Below are positions 17,354 through 26,552 of a stretch of DNA of 64,000 nt, piece by piece. The stretch is from CAVREM01 sp963728825 (GTDB taxonomy: Bacteria > Acidobacteriota > Vicinamibacteria > Vicinamibacterales > CAVVIG01). Under the pieces are notes generated by a model. The model had not been told where the DNA came from. It worked only from the letters and a program-made list of their open reading frames with translations, and ran no database searches. Each line of letters starts with the position of its first letter. Positions within the stretch are counted from its first letter, which is position 1. Both the position numbers and the translations under genes were made by a program. The stretch is from contig CAVSLA010000002.1 in the NCBI GenBank assembly GCA_963728825.1, positions 62,001 through 126,000 on the forward strand, read 5' to 3'.

Positions 17354-19828
17354 CTAAGTCCGCAGAGCAGCGGCGGGATCGATCGTGGCGGCCCGCCACG
17401 CGGGGACTGCCGTCGCCGCGAGGGCAACCAACGTGAGCAGACCCGCCGCCGCAGCGAACGTTGCCGGATCGTGTGGGGTCACGCCGAAGAGCAGCGTCGA
17501 CAACGCGCGTGTCAGCGCGTAGGCACCGGCGCCGCCGATGACCACGGCCAGCGCGGTGAGCACGAGGGCTTGCCCGACGAACAGGCGCAGCACGGCGCCA
17601 CGTTCGGCCCCGAGTGCCATCCGGATGCCGATTTCGCGGGCTCGCCGCGCCACCTCGAAACTCAGTACCCCGTGCACCCCGATGGCGCCCAGCGCCAGCG
17701 CGATGGCAGCAAACAGTCCGACCAGCAGCATGGCGAAGCGTCGCTCGGCCACCGATCGCGATACAGTGCGATCGAGCGGTTCGACGCCGAATACGGCCAA
17801 CGCGGGGTCGCGTTCGCGGATGACGTTGCGAAGCGCCGCGGCGACGGCGAGCGGATCGCCGGCCGTCCGCACCATCAGCACGCCGCTGCCGTCGGCGGAC
17901 GGTGCCTGCGCGAGGGGTAGATATGTCGACAGGGGCGCGGCCTCGCTGAGGCCCCGAGTCTTCTCGTTCCCAACCACACCGACGATCGTGCGCGCGAGAC
18001 CGTAGAGCCGGACCTGCGCACCGAGCGGATCGCGATCCCCGAAGAAGCGCGTGGCGGCTGCTTCATTGATCAGCACGACCGGCCCGCTCGTGGTCGCGTC
18101 AGACGGTGAAAGCAGTCGCCCGCGCAGCAACTGCAGTCCAACGGTACTGAAATAGCCGGGCGTCACGCGGCGGACCGTCAGCTCCGGCCACGACGCACCG
18201 CGCGCTTCGCTCTCACGCCCCACGATGACGAACGAATTCGTAAAGCCAGGATCGAGCGGATGATTGCCGGCGATCGCCGCCGACTCGACTCCCGGCAGCG
18301 ATTCGGCGCGCGCCAGAATTGCCGCTGTGAACGCGTGCTGCTCGCGGAAGTCGGGCCACGACGCGAAGTCCGACGGGTAGCGCGAGCGCGGCAGCTGATA
18401 TTCGGCCTTCAATACTCCACCGGCGCGGAACCCAGGGTCCACGCTCAGCAGGTTCCAGAAGCTGCGGATGAGCAGCCCGGCGCCGGCCAGCAGCATGATC
18501 GCGAGCGCCAGCTCGCCGACGACCAGTGCCGCGCGCAGCCGCGAGCGCCCGTCGCCAGCCGAGCCGCGCGCCCCATCCTGCTTCAGCGTCGACTGCAGGT
18601 CGACGTTGCGCGCCTGCAGTGCGGGCACCAAGCCGAACATGAGGCCGGCGGCCATCGTCACGCCAAGGCTGACGGCGAGAACGCGCAGATCGATCGTGGC
18701 ACTGGTCAGACGCGGGACATTGGCCGGTGCGCTCGCCACCAGCAGACGAACACCGGCAAAGGCGAGCGCGATGCCGCATCCGGCCGCCGCCACCGCAATC
18801 ACGAGCGCTTCGGCCACGAACTGTCGCGTCACCCGCGCCGCCGTGGCGCCGAGCGCGCGCCGTACCGCGACTTCCTGGGCTCGGGCCGTTCCGCGCGCCA
18901 CCAGCAGGCCGGCGACGTTGACACAGGCGATCAGCAGCACGAGCCCGACCGCGCCGAGAAGCACGTACAAAGTCGGTCGGACGCGGCCAAGCACCACCTC
19001 AGCGAGCGGCTCGACGTGGATGCCGCGGCCGCGATTGACGGGATAGGCTGCTTCGAGCTCCGCGGCAATCGCGGCCAGCTCGAGCTCAGACGAAGTGGCG
19101 GAGTGCCCGGCGGCGAGGCGCCCGAGCATGAAGATCGGGTGCGTTTCGCGCGGCAGGGTCTGAGGATCCGCGCGGAGCGGGATCCAGACGTCGACCCGCG
19201 TCGCCTCACCACGGTCGGCGAAGCTCCTTCCGTAGGCGGCCGCCGACAGTACTTGCAGGGTGCCGAAGTCGGTCGCGTCGGGCACCACCCCTACAACTGT
19301 GTGTGGCCGTTCATCGAGCCGCAAGGTGCGGCCGACGGCTGCTGCGGCCGTCCCCGCCGCACGACGGGCCAGGGACTCGCTGATGATCGCGGTGTCGGCC
19401 GCCCCAGGCACGTCCTCATCAGCCGTGAAGCCACGTCCGGCGAGCGGCCTGATGCCCAGCATCGGCAGCAGCCCATGCGTCACTCGAAGCGCTGCCAGCC
19501 GGACCGGCTCAGCTCCTTCGGAGGCCAGATTGGTCTGCGCCGCCATCACAGCCGACAACGATTCGACGCTCGTGCCGCGCGCCTGATAGTCGAGGTAGTC
19601 GGGCACCGACGCCGGCTCGCGGGTCGTGCTGCTGTTCCGGTCCGTTTCCCAGACCATCACCAGGCGATCCAGGTCGTGAAACGGCGCCGGCCGCAGCAGC
19701 ACGGCGTTGACGACGCTGAAGATCGCGGTGTTGGCGCCAATCCCGAGCGCAAGCGTCAGAATCGCCGCGGCGGCGAATCCCGGATTGCGGGCGAGCAGGC
19801 GGATAGCCAGTCGAAGGTCTTGGCGCAT
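17354..19828 (-). CDS. ADOP/MacB-like ABC transporter permease
   Basis: 824 residues. It opens with RLLARNPGFAAAAILTLALG, the usual start of acidobacterial 'duplicated orphan permease' proteins. A first transmembrane helix is followed by a MacB periplasmic core domain, three helices of an FtsX module (about 280-410), a second periplasmic domain and a second FtsX module (about 690-815, with AREIGIRMALGAERG). Homologues act in MacB-type efflux or lipoprotein-release-type transport but are usually found without an adjacent ATPase, as here. The cargo is unknown. Confidence 0.9.
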   Translation of the reverse strand: MRQDLRLAIRLLARNPGFAAAAILTLALGIGANTAIFSVVNAVLLRPAPFHDLDRLVMVWETDRNSSTTREPASVPDYLDYQARGTSVESLSAVMAAQTNLASEGAEPVRLAALRVTHGLLPMLGIRPLAGRGFTADEDVPGAADTAIISESLARRAAGTAAAAVGRTLRLDERPHTVVGVVPDATDFGTLQVLSAAAYGRSFADRGEATRVDVWIPLRADPQTLPRETHPIFMLGRLAAGHSATSSELELAAIAAELEAAYPVNRGRGIHVEPLAEVVLGRVRPTLYVLLGAVGLVLLIACVNVAGLLVARGTARAQEVAVRRALGATAARVTRQFVAEALVIAVAAAGCGIALAFAGVRLLVASAPANVPRLTSATIDLRVLAVSLGVTMAAGLMFGLVPALQARNVDLQSTLKQDGARGSAGDGRSRLRAALVVGELALAIMLLAGAGLLIRSFWNLLSVDPGFRAGGVLKAEYQLPRSRYPSDFASWPDFREQHAFTAAILARAESLPGVESAAIAGNHPLDPGFTNSFVIVGRESEARGASWPELTVRRVTPGYFSTVGLQLLRGRLLSPSDATTSGPVVLINEAAATRFFGDRDPLGAQVRLYGLARTIVGVVGNEKTRGLSEAAPLSTYLPLAQAPSADGSGVLMVRTAGDPLAVAAALRNVIRERDPALAVFGVEPLDRTVSRSVAERRFAMLLVGLFAAIALALGAIGVHGVLSFEVARRAREIGIRMALGAERGAVLRLFVGQALVLTALAVVIGGAGAYALTRALSTLLFGVTPHDPATFAAAAGLLTLVALAATAVPAWRAATIDPAAALRT

Positions 19829-19869
19829 GACGGTCAGTTAGACGAGGGACAGCTCATTCCGGTTGAGGG

Positions 19870-20095
19870 CGCTGAGCACCTTCGTCGCAGCGTGCTCTCA
19901 GCTTGATCCAAGGTGCTTGGCGCTTCGTCGCAGAGTGCTCTCGGCTACGCTCCAAGGTGCTTGGCACTTCGCCGCCAGCACGTTGCGGCGTTAGCCGTCA
20001 AGCACCTTGCAGCGTAGCCGTGAGCACTCTACGGTGATTCGCGAAGCACGTTGCAGCGAAGCCGCGAGTGGAGAGCGAAGCCGTGAGCACGTTGC
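19870..20095. repeat. degenerate repeat block (GCACNTTGC...GCGAAGCCGTGA units)
   Basis: This 272-bp gap between the DUF3617 stop and the permease start has no gene. It contains degenerate roughly 22-24 bp units such as GCACGTTGCAGCGAAGCCGTGA and their inverted forms. A related block flanks the other side of the DUF3617 gene (20575-20694). Confidence 0.6.
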
Positions 20096-20100
20096 AGCTT

Positions 20101-20544
20101 CTACTTCGTACAATCGCCAAGCCGCTTGCCCGTGTACTTCATCGTCATCGTCATCGGCTGGCCGCCGCGGCCCGTGGTCATCTTCATCGTCCCGGCGTAG
20201 GTGTCGCCGCTGTAGACGAACTCGCCGGTCCCGGTCATCGGGTTCTCGCCTGCGCACTGCATCGACCAGGTCACCTTGTTGCCCTCGGTCTTGTAGTCCG
20301 AGACCTTGCAGTTGCTCGGGGCGTTGCCGCGGCCTTGCGGCGCGAGTTTGGTGGGATCTTCGGCGTCCTGTTTGGTCAGGCACTGCGCCATCGTCATCGG
20401 CGGCATGGCCTTCGGCATGCCGGGCATGTCCATCTCCATGGTGACCTGCCAGTTGCCATCGCGGCGCGGTCCAGGACCCTGAGCGAGTCCCGACAGCGAG
20501 AGCGTGACGGCCAGGGAAGCGGCGAACGCACAGGCGATCTTCAT
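20101..20544 (-). CDS. DUF3617 domain-containing secreted protein
   Basis: 147 residues with a Sec signal (AASLAVTLSLSGLAQG). The mature part fits DUF3617: GNWQVTMEMDMPGMP, a conserved Cys in QCLTKQD, NCKVSDYKTEGNKVTWSMQC and GTGEFVYSGDTYAGTMKM. A conserved Cys network suggests disulfides in the periplasm. Function unknown. TAGGAGG lies directly upstream of ATG 20544. The gene is framed by related repeat blocks on both sides. Confidence 0.85.
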   Translation of the reverse strand: MKIACAFAASLAVTLSLSGLAQGPGPRRDGNWQVTMEMDMPGMPKAMPPMTMAQCLTKQDAEDPTKLAPQGRGNAPSNCKVSDYKTEGNKVTWSMQCAGENPMTGTGEFVYSGDTYAGTMKMTTGRGGQPMTMTMKYTGKRLGDCTK

Positions 20545-20574
20545 TCCATCCTCCTACGATTGGCTAAGGCGGTA

Positions 20575-20694
20575 GGTCCCACCACGTTGCGACGAAGGGC
20601 CCAGCACTTTGCGGCGAAAGCGCCGAGCACTTTGTGGCGAAGCGCCGAGCCCTTTGCACGAAGGCCCAAAGCACTTTGCCGCGAAGTGCCAAGC
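20575..20694. repeat. GCACTTTGCGGCGAAGCGCCGA repeat block
   Basis: Four or five degenerate units of about 22-24 bp (AGCACTTTGCGGCGAAAGCGCC, AGCACTTTGTGGCGAAGCGCC, AAGCACTTTGCCGCGAAGTGCC) fill the gap between the DUF5916 stop and the DUF3617 start. They are related to 19870-20095. Confidence 0.65.
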
Positions 20695-23334
20695 TTATCG
20701 AACCGGCAGCCAGAACGACGTCTTGACGACAAAAAAGTTGCTGCCCGGCGCCCTGACCGACCGAAACATGTCGCCGACGTTGATGTGTGAACCGAGTACT
20801 TCGGAGTCCGACCGATCCATCTGCCAGACCAGATACAAGGTGCTGCCGGGGCGCCACTCCCAGCGCAGCACGACGTTGCTGCGGAAGGACAGGGTGTTGA
20901 AGTCGCGCGTGCGGAGGGTGAACGCGGTATCGTCCACCGTGACCGCGCGCGTGCCATCGGCGTTGGTTGCGAAGGTCGTGCCGCCGGCCTGCCCGTAGGT
21001 GATGCGGTCCCGGGTCCCTGGAAGTACCAGTTCGCCGAAGTCGTAGTAGCGACCGGACGCGGCAAAGGGTTCGGCGTAGACGTCGATGTTGACGTCGGGC
21101 CGTACGGTGAATGCCATGCGGAACTCGGTGGCGAGCGTGCTGCGGTCGATGTAGGCGAAGACGTAACGGTTGTTGTAAATCTCGGGGCGGCCGCCGCCAG
21201 TGATCGTCGTGACGTACTGCTGCGGCTCGACCACCAGATCGTACGAGGGCCCGGCAGACAGCTGCCAGCGCGGACCGGGCCGGAACGAGAACGAGGCGCT
21301 GAAACGGCGCGAGCTGGCGCCGTCGTCGTTCCCGCTCAAGTTCACGCTGCCCGACCATCGCGTCGTCGCGGTCGATCGATTGCCGGCGCTGAAGCTCGCC
21401 GTCCAGCCGGGCGGCACTTCCATGACCGGGCCGCCGCGCGTCAGCGACACGCTTTTCGCCTTGAAGTTGTAACCGGCCGACGCAGACGACGTCCAGAAGT
21501 TGGCCCAGGTGACGTTGACCTGCGGACGAATGGAAGCAGACTGTCGGAGGCCGCGCAGCGTCAAGTCGTTCGATTGATTCAGCCGGATCGAGTAGCTGCG
21601 GAACAGGCGGCCCGGCTGCGTTTCGCGGTACTGGATGTTCCAGTTGGGCATCAGGCCGTCGGCGCCATTCAGGTTGGCGAGATCGTTGGTCTCGAAGTTC
21701 TCCGAATCGGCCTTGACGCTGGCACCAAACAGCCAATGGCGGCCGCTGACGCGGTCGAACGCGCTCTGCAACGACCAGCCGCTCAGCGCGGTCAGCGTCG
21801 GGTCGAGCGGGGAATAGGTTCGATCGGGGCGCTGGGCGTAATGGGAGCTCGCCCGCTGGAATCGTTCGATCGATTTCGGTTCGCCGGCGACGTGGGACCC
21901 GCCGCCCGCAAACCGGAACTCGTATTCGCCGCCTTTGAAGCGGAGATTCGTGTCGCCCGCGTAGGCGACCGCATTACGGGTCAGGAGATCGGCGAGCGGA
22001 TCGTTCTCGGCCATGTCGCGGTGCATGTAGTTGACGATCAGACCGACCGTCGACCCCAGCCGGCCGAATTCCTGGCGGACGCGACCGACGTTGTAGTACG
22101 CACGCGGCGCCACGCGCACGCCCGTTGTATTCGGCAGGCCGACGCTCGCCAGCTCCGCGACTTCATCGTCGGTCACCGCCGACAGCACGCCGATCGAGGT
22201 GCGCGAGCGCAGCCGGCCGGTCAGCTTGCCGGCGGCGATGATGGTGCTGTCGGACGGATAGTCGACGAAGTCGGCTGACGCCGGTGGCGGTCCGATCGGA
22301 CGCGCGCCGACCCGGCGTGAATAGTAGAAGTTCGGATGGCTGATGCTGAACAGCTGCGAGCCTTCCAGGAAGAACGGACGGCGTTCCGGAAACCGCGTCT
22401 CGAATGCGGTCAGGTTGACCTCGGCCGGATCGGCTTCGACTTGTCCGAAATCAGGATTGACCGCGGCTTCGAGCGTGAGGTTCGGACCGAGCCCCATCTT
22501 CATGTCGGCGCCGACCCGGCCCGTCAGGTTGGCACCGCTGTCGAACGGGTTGGCGCTGTCACGTGAACCATTGACGGTGGAGCTCTGCGCGACATAAGGC
22601 AGCAGTTCGATCCGCCGCGTCGGTCTCACGCCGGTGATGCCCTGAAGATCGCCGAAGCGTGAGATGAAGACCCGTTCGGTGCGCGGCACCACGACCCAGT
22701 AGTCCTCTTCCTCGAGCGTCGGCCGGAAACGCCGGATGTTGACGCCCCACACCTGCTCGGTCTGTCGAGAGAATCGCAGCTGGGAGAAGGGGATCCACAA
22801 CTCGGCGGTCCAGGCATCCGGTCCGATGCTGGTCTGCGCCTCCCAGACCGGCTCGAAGCCGCTGTCGCCGCTGCCCTCGTTGTCGCTCGACAGATACTCG
22901 TCGAGCCTGACGCCGGATGCGGTGACCCCGAACATCACCGCGGTCCGTCGATCGAGGAAGGTGTCGAGCCAGACCTGGATATTTTCAGCCTGGCCGCTGT
23001 TGTCGCGCCGGCCGAGTGGCGCCTGCACGCCGGGCGCGTTGCGGGTCGACATCCGCGCGCCGACGTACAACGCGCTCTCGTCGTAGACAAAGCGCACTTC
23101 CATGGCATCAGTCGGTGGCGCGCCTTCGGTTGGCTCCTTCTGCGTGAAGTCGGTGACCGGCACCGCGGTCAACCACACTTCCTCGTCGAGCCTGCCGTCG
23201 ACACGGATGGTGTTGGCCGGCACGGACACCGCGGCTGCTGCTTTGGGGAGGGCGGGCTGATCCTGCGCTCGCGTGTCGACGACGGAAGACAGCAGGGCAC
23301 ACACGACACACAGTGAAAGATGAGAGCGTGACAT
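20695..23334 (-). CDS. DUF5916 outer-membrane protein with CBM9-like N-terminal domain
   Basis: 879 residues. After a Sec signal (SLCVVCALLSSVVDTRAQ), the N-terminal 200 residues form a CBM9-like sandwich (IRVDGRLDEEVWLTA, FVYDESALYVGARM), and the rest is a long beta-barrel that includes NPDFGQVEADPAEVNLT and FPERRPFFLEGSQLF, hallmarks of DUF5916. The C-terminal strand ends in TSFWLPVR. Probably an outer-membrane receptor or channel; ligand unknown. ATG 23334 is chosen because it opens the signal peptide. A second member lies at 30132-32591. Confidence 0.88.
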   Translation of the reverse strand: MSRSHLSLCVVCALLSSVVDTRAQDQPALPKAAAAVSVPANTIRVDGRLDEEVWLTAVPVTDFTQKEPTEGAPPTDAMEVRFVYDESALYVGARMSTRNAPGVQAPLGRRDNSGQAENIQVWLDTFLDRRTAVMFGVTASGVRLDEYLSSDNEGSGDSGFEPVWEAQTSIGPDAWTAELWIPFSQLRFSRQTEQVWGVNIRRFRPTLEEEDYWVVVPRTERVFISRFGDLQGITGVRPTRRIELLPYVAQSSTVNGSRDSANPFDSGANLTGRVGADMKMGLGPNLTLEAAVNPDFGQVEADPAEVNLTAFETRFPERRPFFLEGSQLFSISHPNFYYSRRVGARPIGPPPASADFVDYPSDSTIIAAGKLTGRLRSRTSIGVLSAVTDDEVAELASVGLPNTTGVRVAPRAYYNVGRVRQEFGRLGSTVGLIVNYMHRDMAENDPLADLLTRNAVAYAGDTNLRFKGGEYEFRFAGGGSHVAGEPKSIERFQRASSHYAQRPDRTYSPLDPTLTALSGWSLQSAFDRVSGRHWLFGASVKADSENFETNDLANLNGADGLMPNWNIQYRETQPGRLFRSYSIRLNQSNDLTLRGLRQSASIRPQVNVTWANFWTSSASAGYNFKAKSVSLTRGGPVMEVPPGWTASFSAGNRSTATTRWSGSVNLSGNDDGASSRRFSASFSFRPGPRWQLSAGPSYDLVVEPQQYVTTITGGGRPEIYNNRYVFAYIDRSTLATEFRMAFTVRPDVNIDVYAEPFAASGRYYDFGELVLPGTRDRITYGQAGGTTFATNADGTRAVTVDDTAFTLRTRDFNTLSFRSNVVLRWEWRPGSTLYLVWQMDRSDSEVLGSHINVGDMFRSVRAPGSNFFVVKTSFWLPVR

Positions 23335-23422
23335 GTCGACGATAAAGCTCCCGCAGATCGATGACAGGCGAGATTGTAAAAAGGGCTCACGATAATAGCA
23401 CACGGGCTGATGACACTCCTTC

Positions 23423-23428
23423 TACAAT
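23423..23428 (+). promoter_or_regulatory. -10 box (TACAAT) of leaderless promoter for terC
   Basis: TACAAT, then GTGCCG, then ATG 23435. The predicted transcription start coincides with the start codon. Confidence 0.5.
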
Positions 23429-23434
23429 GTGCCG

Positions 23435-24169
23435 ATGGACGCGATTCTGACCGCCGACGGGCTCCTCGCGCTCGTCACCCTGACGTTTCTCGAAATCATT
23501 CTCGGCGTCGACAACGTCGTATTCATTTCGATCCTGAGCGGCAAGCTCCCCAAGGCGCAGCAGGGAAAAGCGCGCCGGGTCGGGCTCGGCGCGGCGATGG
23601 GCATGCGCATCCTGCTGCTGCTGTCGATCGCGTGGGTCATCGGGCTCACCGCGCCGATGTTTACGGTGCTCGGTCAGGAGATCTCCGGCCGCGATCTGAT
23701 CCTGATCGGCGGCGGGCTGTTCCTGCTGGGAAAAGCGACGCTCGAGATTCACGACAACCTGGAGGGTGAAGAGGGGCAGCGGTCGACCAAGGTCGTCCCG
23801 AAGTTCGGCGCCGTGATCGTGCAGATCATGCTGCTGGACATCGTCTTCTCCCTGGATTCGGTGATCACCGCCGTCGGCATGGCCGAGGAGATTTCGGTGA
23901 TGGTGCTGGCGGTCGTCCTGGCCGTGGCGGTGATGATGTTTTCCGCCGAGGCGATCAGCTCGTTCGTGCACCGCCACCCGACCGTGAAGATGCTGGCGCT
24001 GTCGTTTCTGCTGCTGATCGGCCTGGCGCTCATCGGCGACGGCCTCGACCTGCACATCCCGAAGGGCTACATCTATTTCGCGATGGGATTCTCGGTGTTC
24101 GTCGAGATGATCAACATGCGGCTGCGTCGCGGGGCACCGGTCGAGTTGCACCAGCCCTACAATCGGTGA
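23435..24169 (+). CDS. TerC-family integral membrane protein
   Basis: 244 residues with seven or more hydrophobic helices. TerC-family motifs are clear: LEIILGVDNVVFISIL in the first helix and LLDIVFSLDSVITAVGMA in the second half, each carrying the paired acidic/Asn residues thought to bind metal ions. Relatives are linked to tellurite resistance and to manganese efflux, or metal loading of secreted proteins. ATG 23435 follows a TACAAT box by six bases. The stop overlaps the next gene's GTG by 4 bp, so the downstream ATPase is probably coupled in translation. Confidence 0.9.
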   Translation: MDAILTADGLLALVTLTFLEIILGVDNVVFISILSGKLPKAQQGKARRVGLGAAMGMRILLLLSIAWVIGLTAPMFTVLGQEISGRDLILIGGGLFLLGKATLEIHDNLEGEEGQRSTKVVPKFGAVIVQIMLLDIVFSLDSVITAVGMAEEISVMVLAVVLAVAVMMFSAEAISSFVHRHPTVKMLALSFLLLIGLALIGDGLDLHIPKGYIYFAMGFSVFVEMINMRLRRGAPVELHQPYNR

Positions 24170-24987
24170 TTCCGCAGATCCCGGTGCTCGAGCTGACCGA
24201 CGCCACTGTCGTCAAGGACGGCAGCGCGGTCCTGCAATCGATCAGCCTGACGATTCGACCCGGCGCGCACACCGCGATCGTCGGCCCGAACGGCGCGGGG
24301 AAGTCGACGCTGGTCAACCTGCTCACTCATGAGGATCGGCCGCTCGCGAACGGCGCCGCCGCGCCGCCGGTTCGTGTCTTCGGCTCGGACCGGTGGAACG
24401 TCTTCGACCTGCGCTCGCGGCTCGGCATCGTCAGCGCCGATCTGCATCAGCGGTTCGTCAACGGCAACAGCGCAGGCCGCATCGTCGCGCGCGACGCGGT
24501 CGTGTCGCGGTTCTTCGCCGCGCACGGCTTCGTCGTGGAGCACGAGGTGACGCCGGCGATGCGCGACGCCGCGGCTGCGGCGCTGGAGCGGATGGGGGTG
24601 GCGCATCTCGCCGAGACGTCCTTCAATCGCATGTCGACCGGGGAGGCCCGACGCGTCCTGATCGCCCGCGCGCTCGTCACCAATCCCGACGCCCTCGTGC
24701 TCGACGAGCCGACCACCGGACTCGATCTCGTCGTCCGCCATGATTTTCTCGAGTCGGTTCGTGACATCGGCCGGCGCGGCACCACGCTCGTGCTGATCAC
24801 CCACCGCGTGGAGGAGATCGTTCCCGAGATTCAGTCGGTCGTGCTGTTGCGGCGAGGCCGCGTCCTCGCCGCGGGCCCGAAGATCTCGACGCTGACGAGC
24901 GCCAACCTGACGACCGCGTTCGACGCGCCAATCGAGCTGACAGAGGCTGGCGGGTATTACACCGCTGCGGTACGAACCGTTCGGTAG
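24166..24987 (+). CDS. ABC ATPase (ModF/YlmA-like), no permease nearby
   Basis: 273 residues. Walker A GPNGAGKST, signature MSTGEARRVLIARAL, Walker B ALVLDEPTTGLD, H-loop LITHRVEEI. The single-domain ATPase with the ending VVLLRRGRVLAAGP resembles YlmA/ModF-type proteins that lack a permease partner. GTG 24166 overlaps the terC stop. Its 3' end overlaps the convergent symporter gene by 31 bp if the latter's corrected C-terminus is used. Confidence 0.82.
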   Translation: MIPQIPVLELTDATVVKDGSAVLQSISLTIRPGAHTAIVGPNGAGKSTLVNLLTHEDRPLANGAAAPPVRVFGSDRWNVFDLRSRLGIVSADLHQRFVNGNSAGRIVARDAVVSRFFAAHGFVVEHEVTPAMRDAAAAALERMGVAHLAETSFNRMSTGEARRVLIARALVTNPDALVLDEPTTGLDLVVRHDFLESVRDIGRRGTTLVLITHRVEEIVPEIQSVVLLRRGRVLAAGPKISTLTSANLTTAFDAPIELTEAGGYYTAAVRTVR

Positions 24988-26409
24988 AACGCCTCACGTC
25001 CTTCGCTGCGCTCGCTGGTGATGAGCGAGATGGCAGGGATGACGATCAGCGGCACCAGCGTCGTGGCGTAGGAGGGGTCGATCTCTTCCGGCATCACCAG
25101 GTACCACGTCAGGCCGATGGCGTAGCCGAGCACGATTCCCCAGAAGACACCCGCTTCAGTGGTACGCGGCCAGGTACAGGACGAATGCCGCCGCGATTGC
25201 CGGCGGCACGACCATCGCGAAGCCAAACAGCAGCAGATCGAGAATCGAACCGACCGGGCCGAGCCAGGCCACCAGACCGGCGATCATTCCGTAGACGATC
25301 GTCGTGATCTGGTAGGCGCGCAGCTTGCGCGCCCCATCCCACCCGCTCGAGGCGGGAATCCAATCGCGAACGAACATGGTGGCTGACGACAGAAGAATCG
25401 GGCCGCCGGACGAGATCACCGCCGCCAGGACCGCCGCCAGCGCCACGCCGCCGAGCCATGGATTGATTTCGGACGCGAGCCGCGTGACCGTCTGATAGCT
25501 CGCGAGTTGAGCGCCGGCGCCGTACTTCGCCAGCGACTCGATGCCGACCCAGCCGGCGAGCATCGGCATCGGTGCGGCAATCAGCCCGCCGAGGATGAAC
25601 GCCCACAAGGCGGATCGTTCGTTGCGCGCGGCCGTCGCAAAGTTCACGTAGACCGACGCCGCCGGGGTGTGAATCACGGCGGAGAAGATCATCGCGAACA
25701 CCGCCAGCCAGCCCGCGCCGGCCAGTCCCCACCACGCCTCCGGATCATGGCCGCTGGTGGTGAGCGCCGCGTTGACGGAGGAGACAACGTTGTCCCAGCC
25801 GCCGAGGTGGCGGACGCCGACGACGCCGACCAGGCCCAGTCCGATCAGAATCGCCGCCGAATGAATGAAGTTCGTCACCGCCCCACCCCACAGGCCACCC
25901 AGCGCCGTGTAGGAGATGAGGCAGGCGGCCCCGATGCCGACCGCTGCGCCGAACGGCAATCCCGTCAGCGGCGCGATGATGCGTCCGATGACCAGCGGCT
26001 CGATGACGTTGATGATGGCGTATTCGGTCTGGACGCAGAAGCTCGTGATCCACTGCGATCGTCGGGAACCGTAGCGCAACGTAAAGACCTCACCAACCGT
26101 CTGAATCTTGAGACGGCGGTACGGCACGGCAAAGAAGAGCCCGACGAGCGCCATCGCCAGAAAGGCCGAGATGCCGTACCACCACATGTTCCAGACGCCG
26201 CCGGTAATGACATCGCCCGCAACCCCATAGGTGGCCGCACCGCCGATCCGCGTCCCGGCGATGCCCACGGCAATCATCAGCACGCCCATCCGCCCGCCGG
26301 CGACCGCCCAGTCCTCGCTGCCGCGGCTCCGGCGCACCATCAGGATGCCGATGAGCGTGGTCGTCAGCATGTAGAGAACGATGGTCAGAAGCGCGGCTGG
26401 GTTGGCCAT
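24957..26409 (-). CDS. sodium:solute symporter family protein (frameshifted near C-terminus)
   Basis: Inner-membrane SSS-family (SLC5) transporter with about 13 hydrophobic helices. GAGWLAVFAMIFSA and MFVRDWIP are family-like. The first frame stops at 25156 after FVLYLAAYH; one base on, a normal C-terminus continues RTTEAGVFWGIVLGYAIGLT and ends at 24957. Restoring CG in CCGCGCGTACC (25162-25169) joins them as LAARTTEAG. ATG 26409 follows a minus-strand TATACT box by nine bases. The substrate cannot be told. Confidence 0.82.
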
Positions 26410-26552
26410 TGGCGGGGCAGTATACCCGGCTGGCCGGGTTCTACCTGCTGTCCGTGATTGACAGATATGCACAGAGCCTGCGACACTGATGAACCCCCCT
26501 CTATACAAACCTCCCGGCAGCGGGCCACGACCACGAGGGGCAAGGAGCCAGA

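Noticed and set aside
18260..19906. 548-codon plus-strand frame opposite the ADOP permease
   Set aside because: Composition is a mirror of high-GC coding DNA; no domain or start signal, and the minus-strand protein is clearly real.
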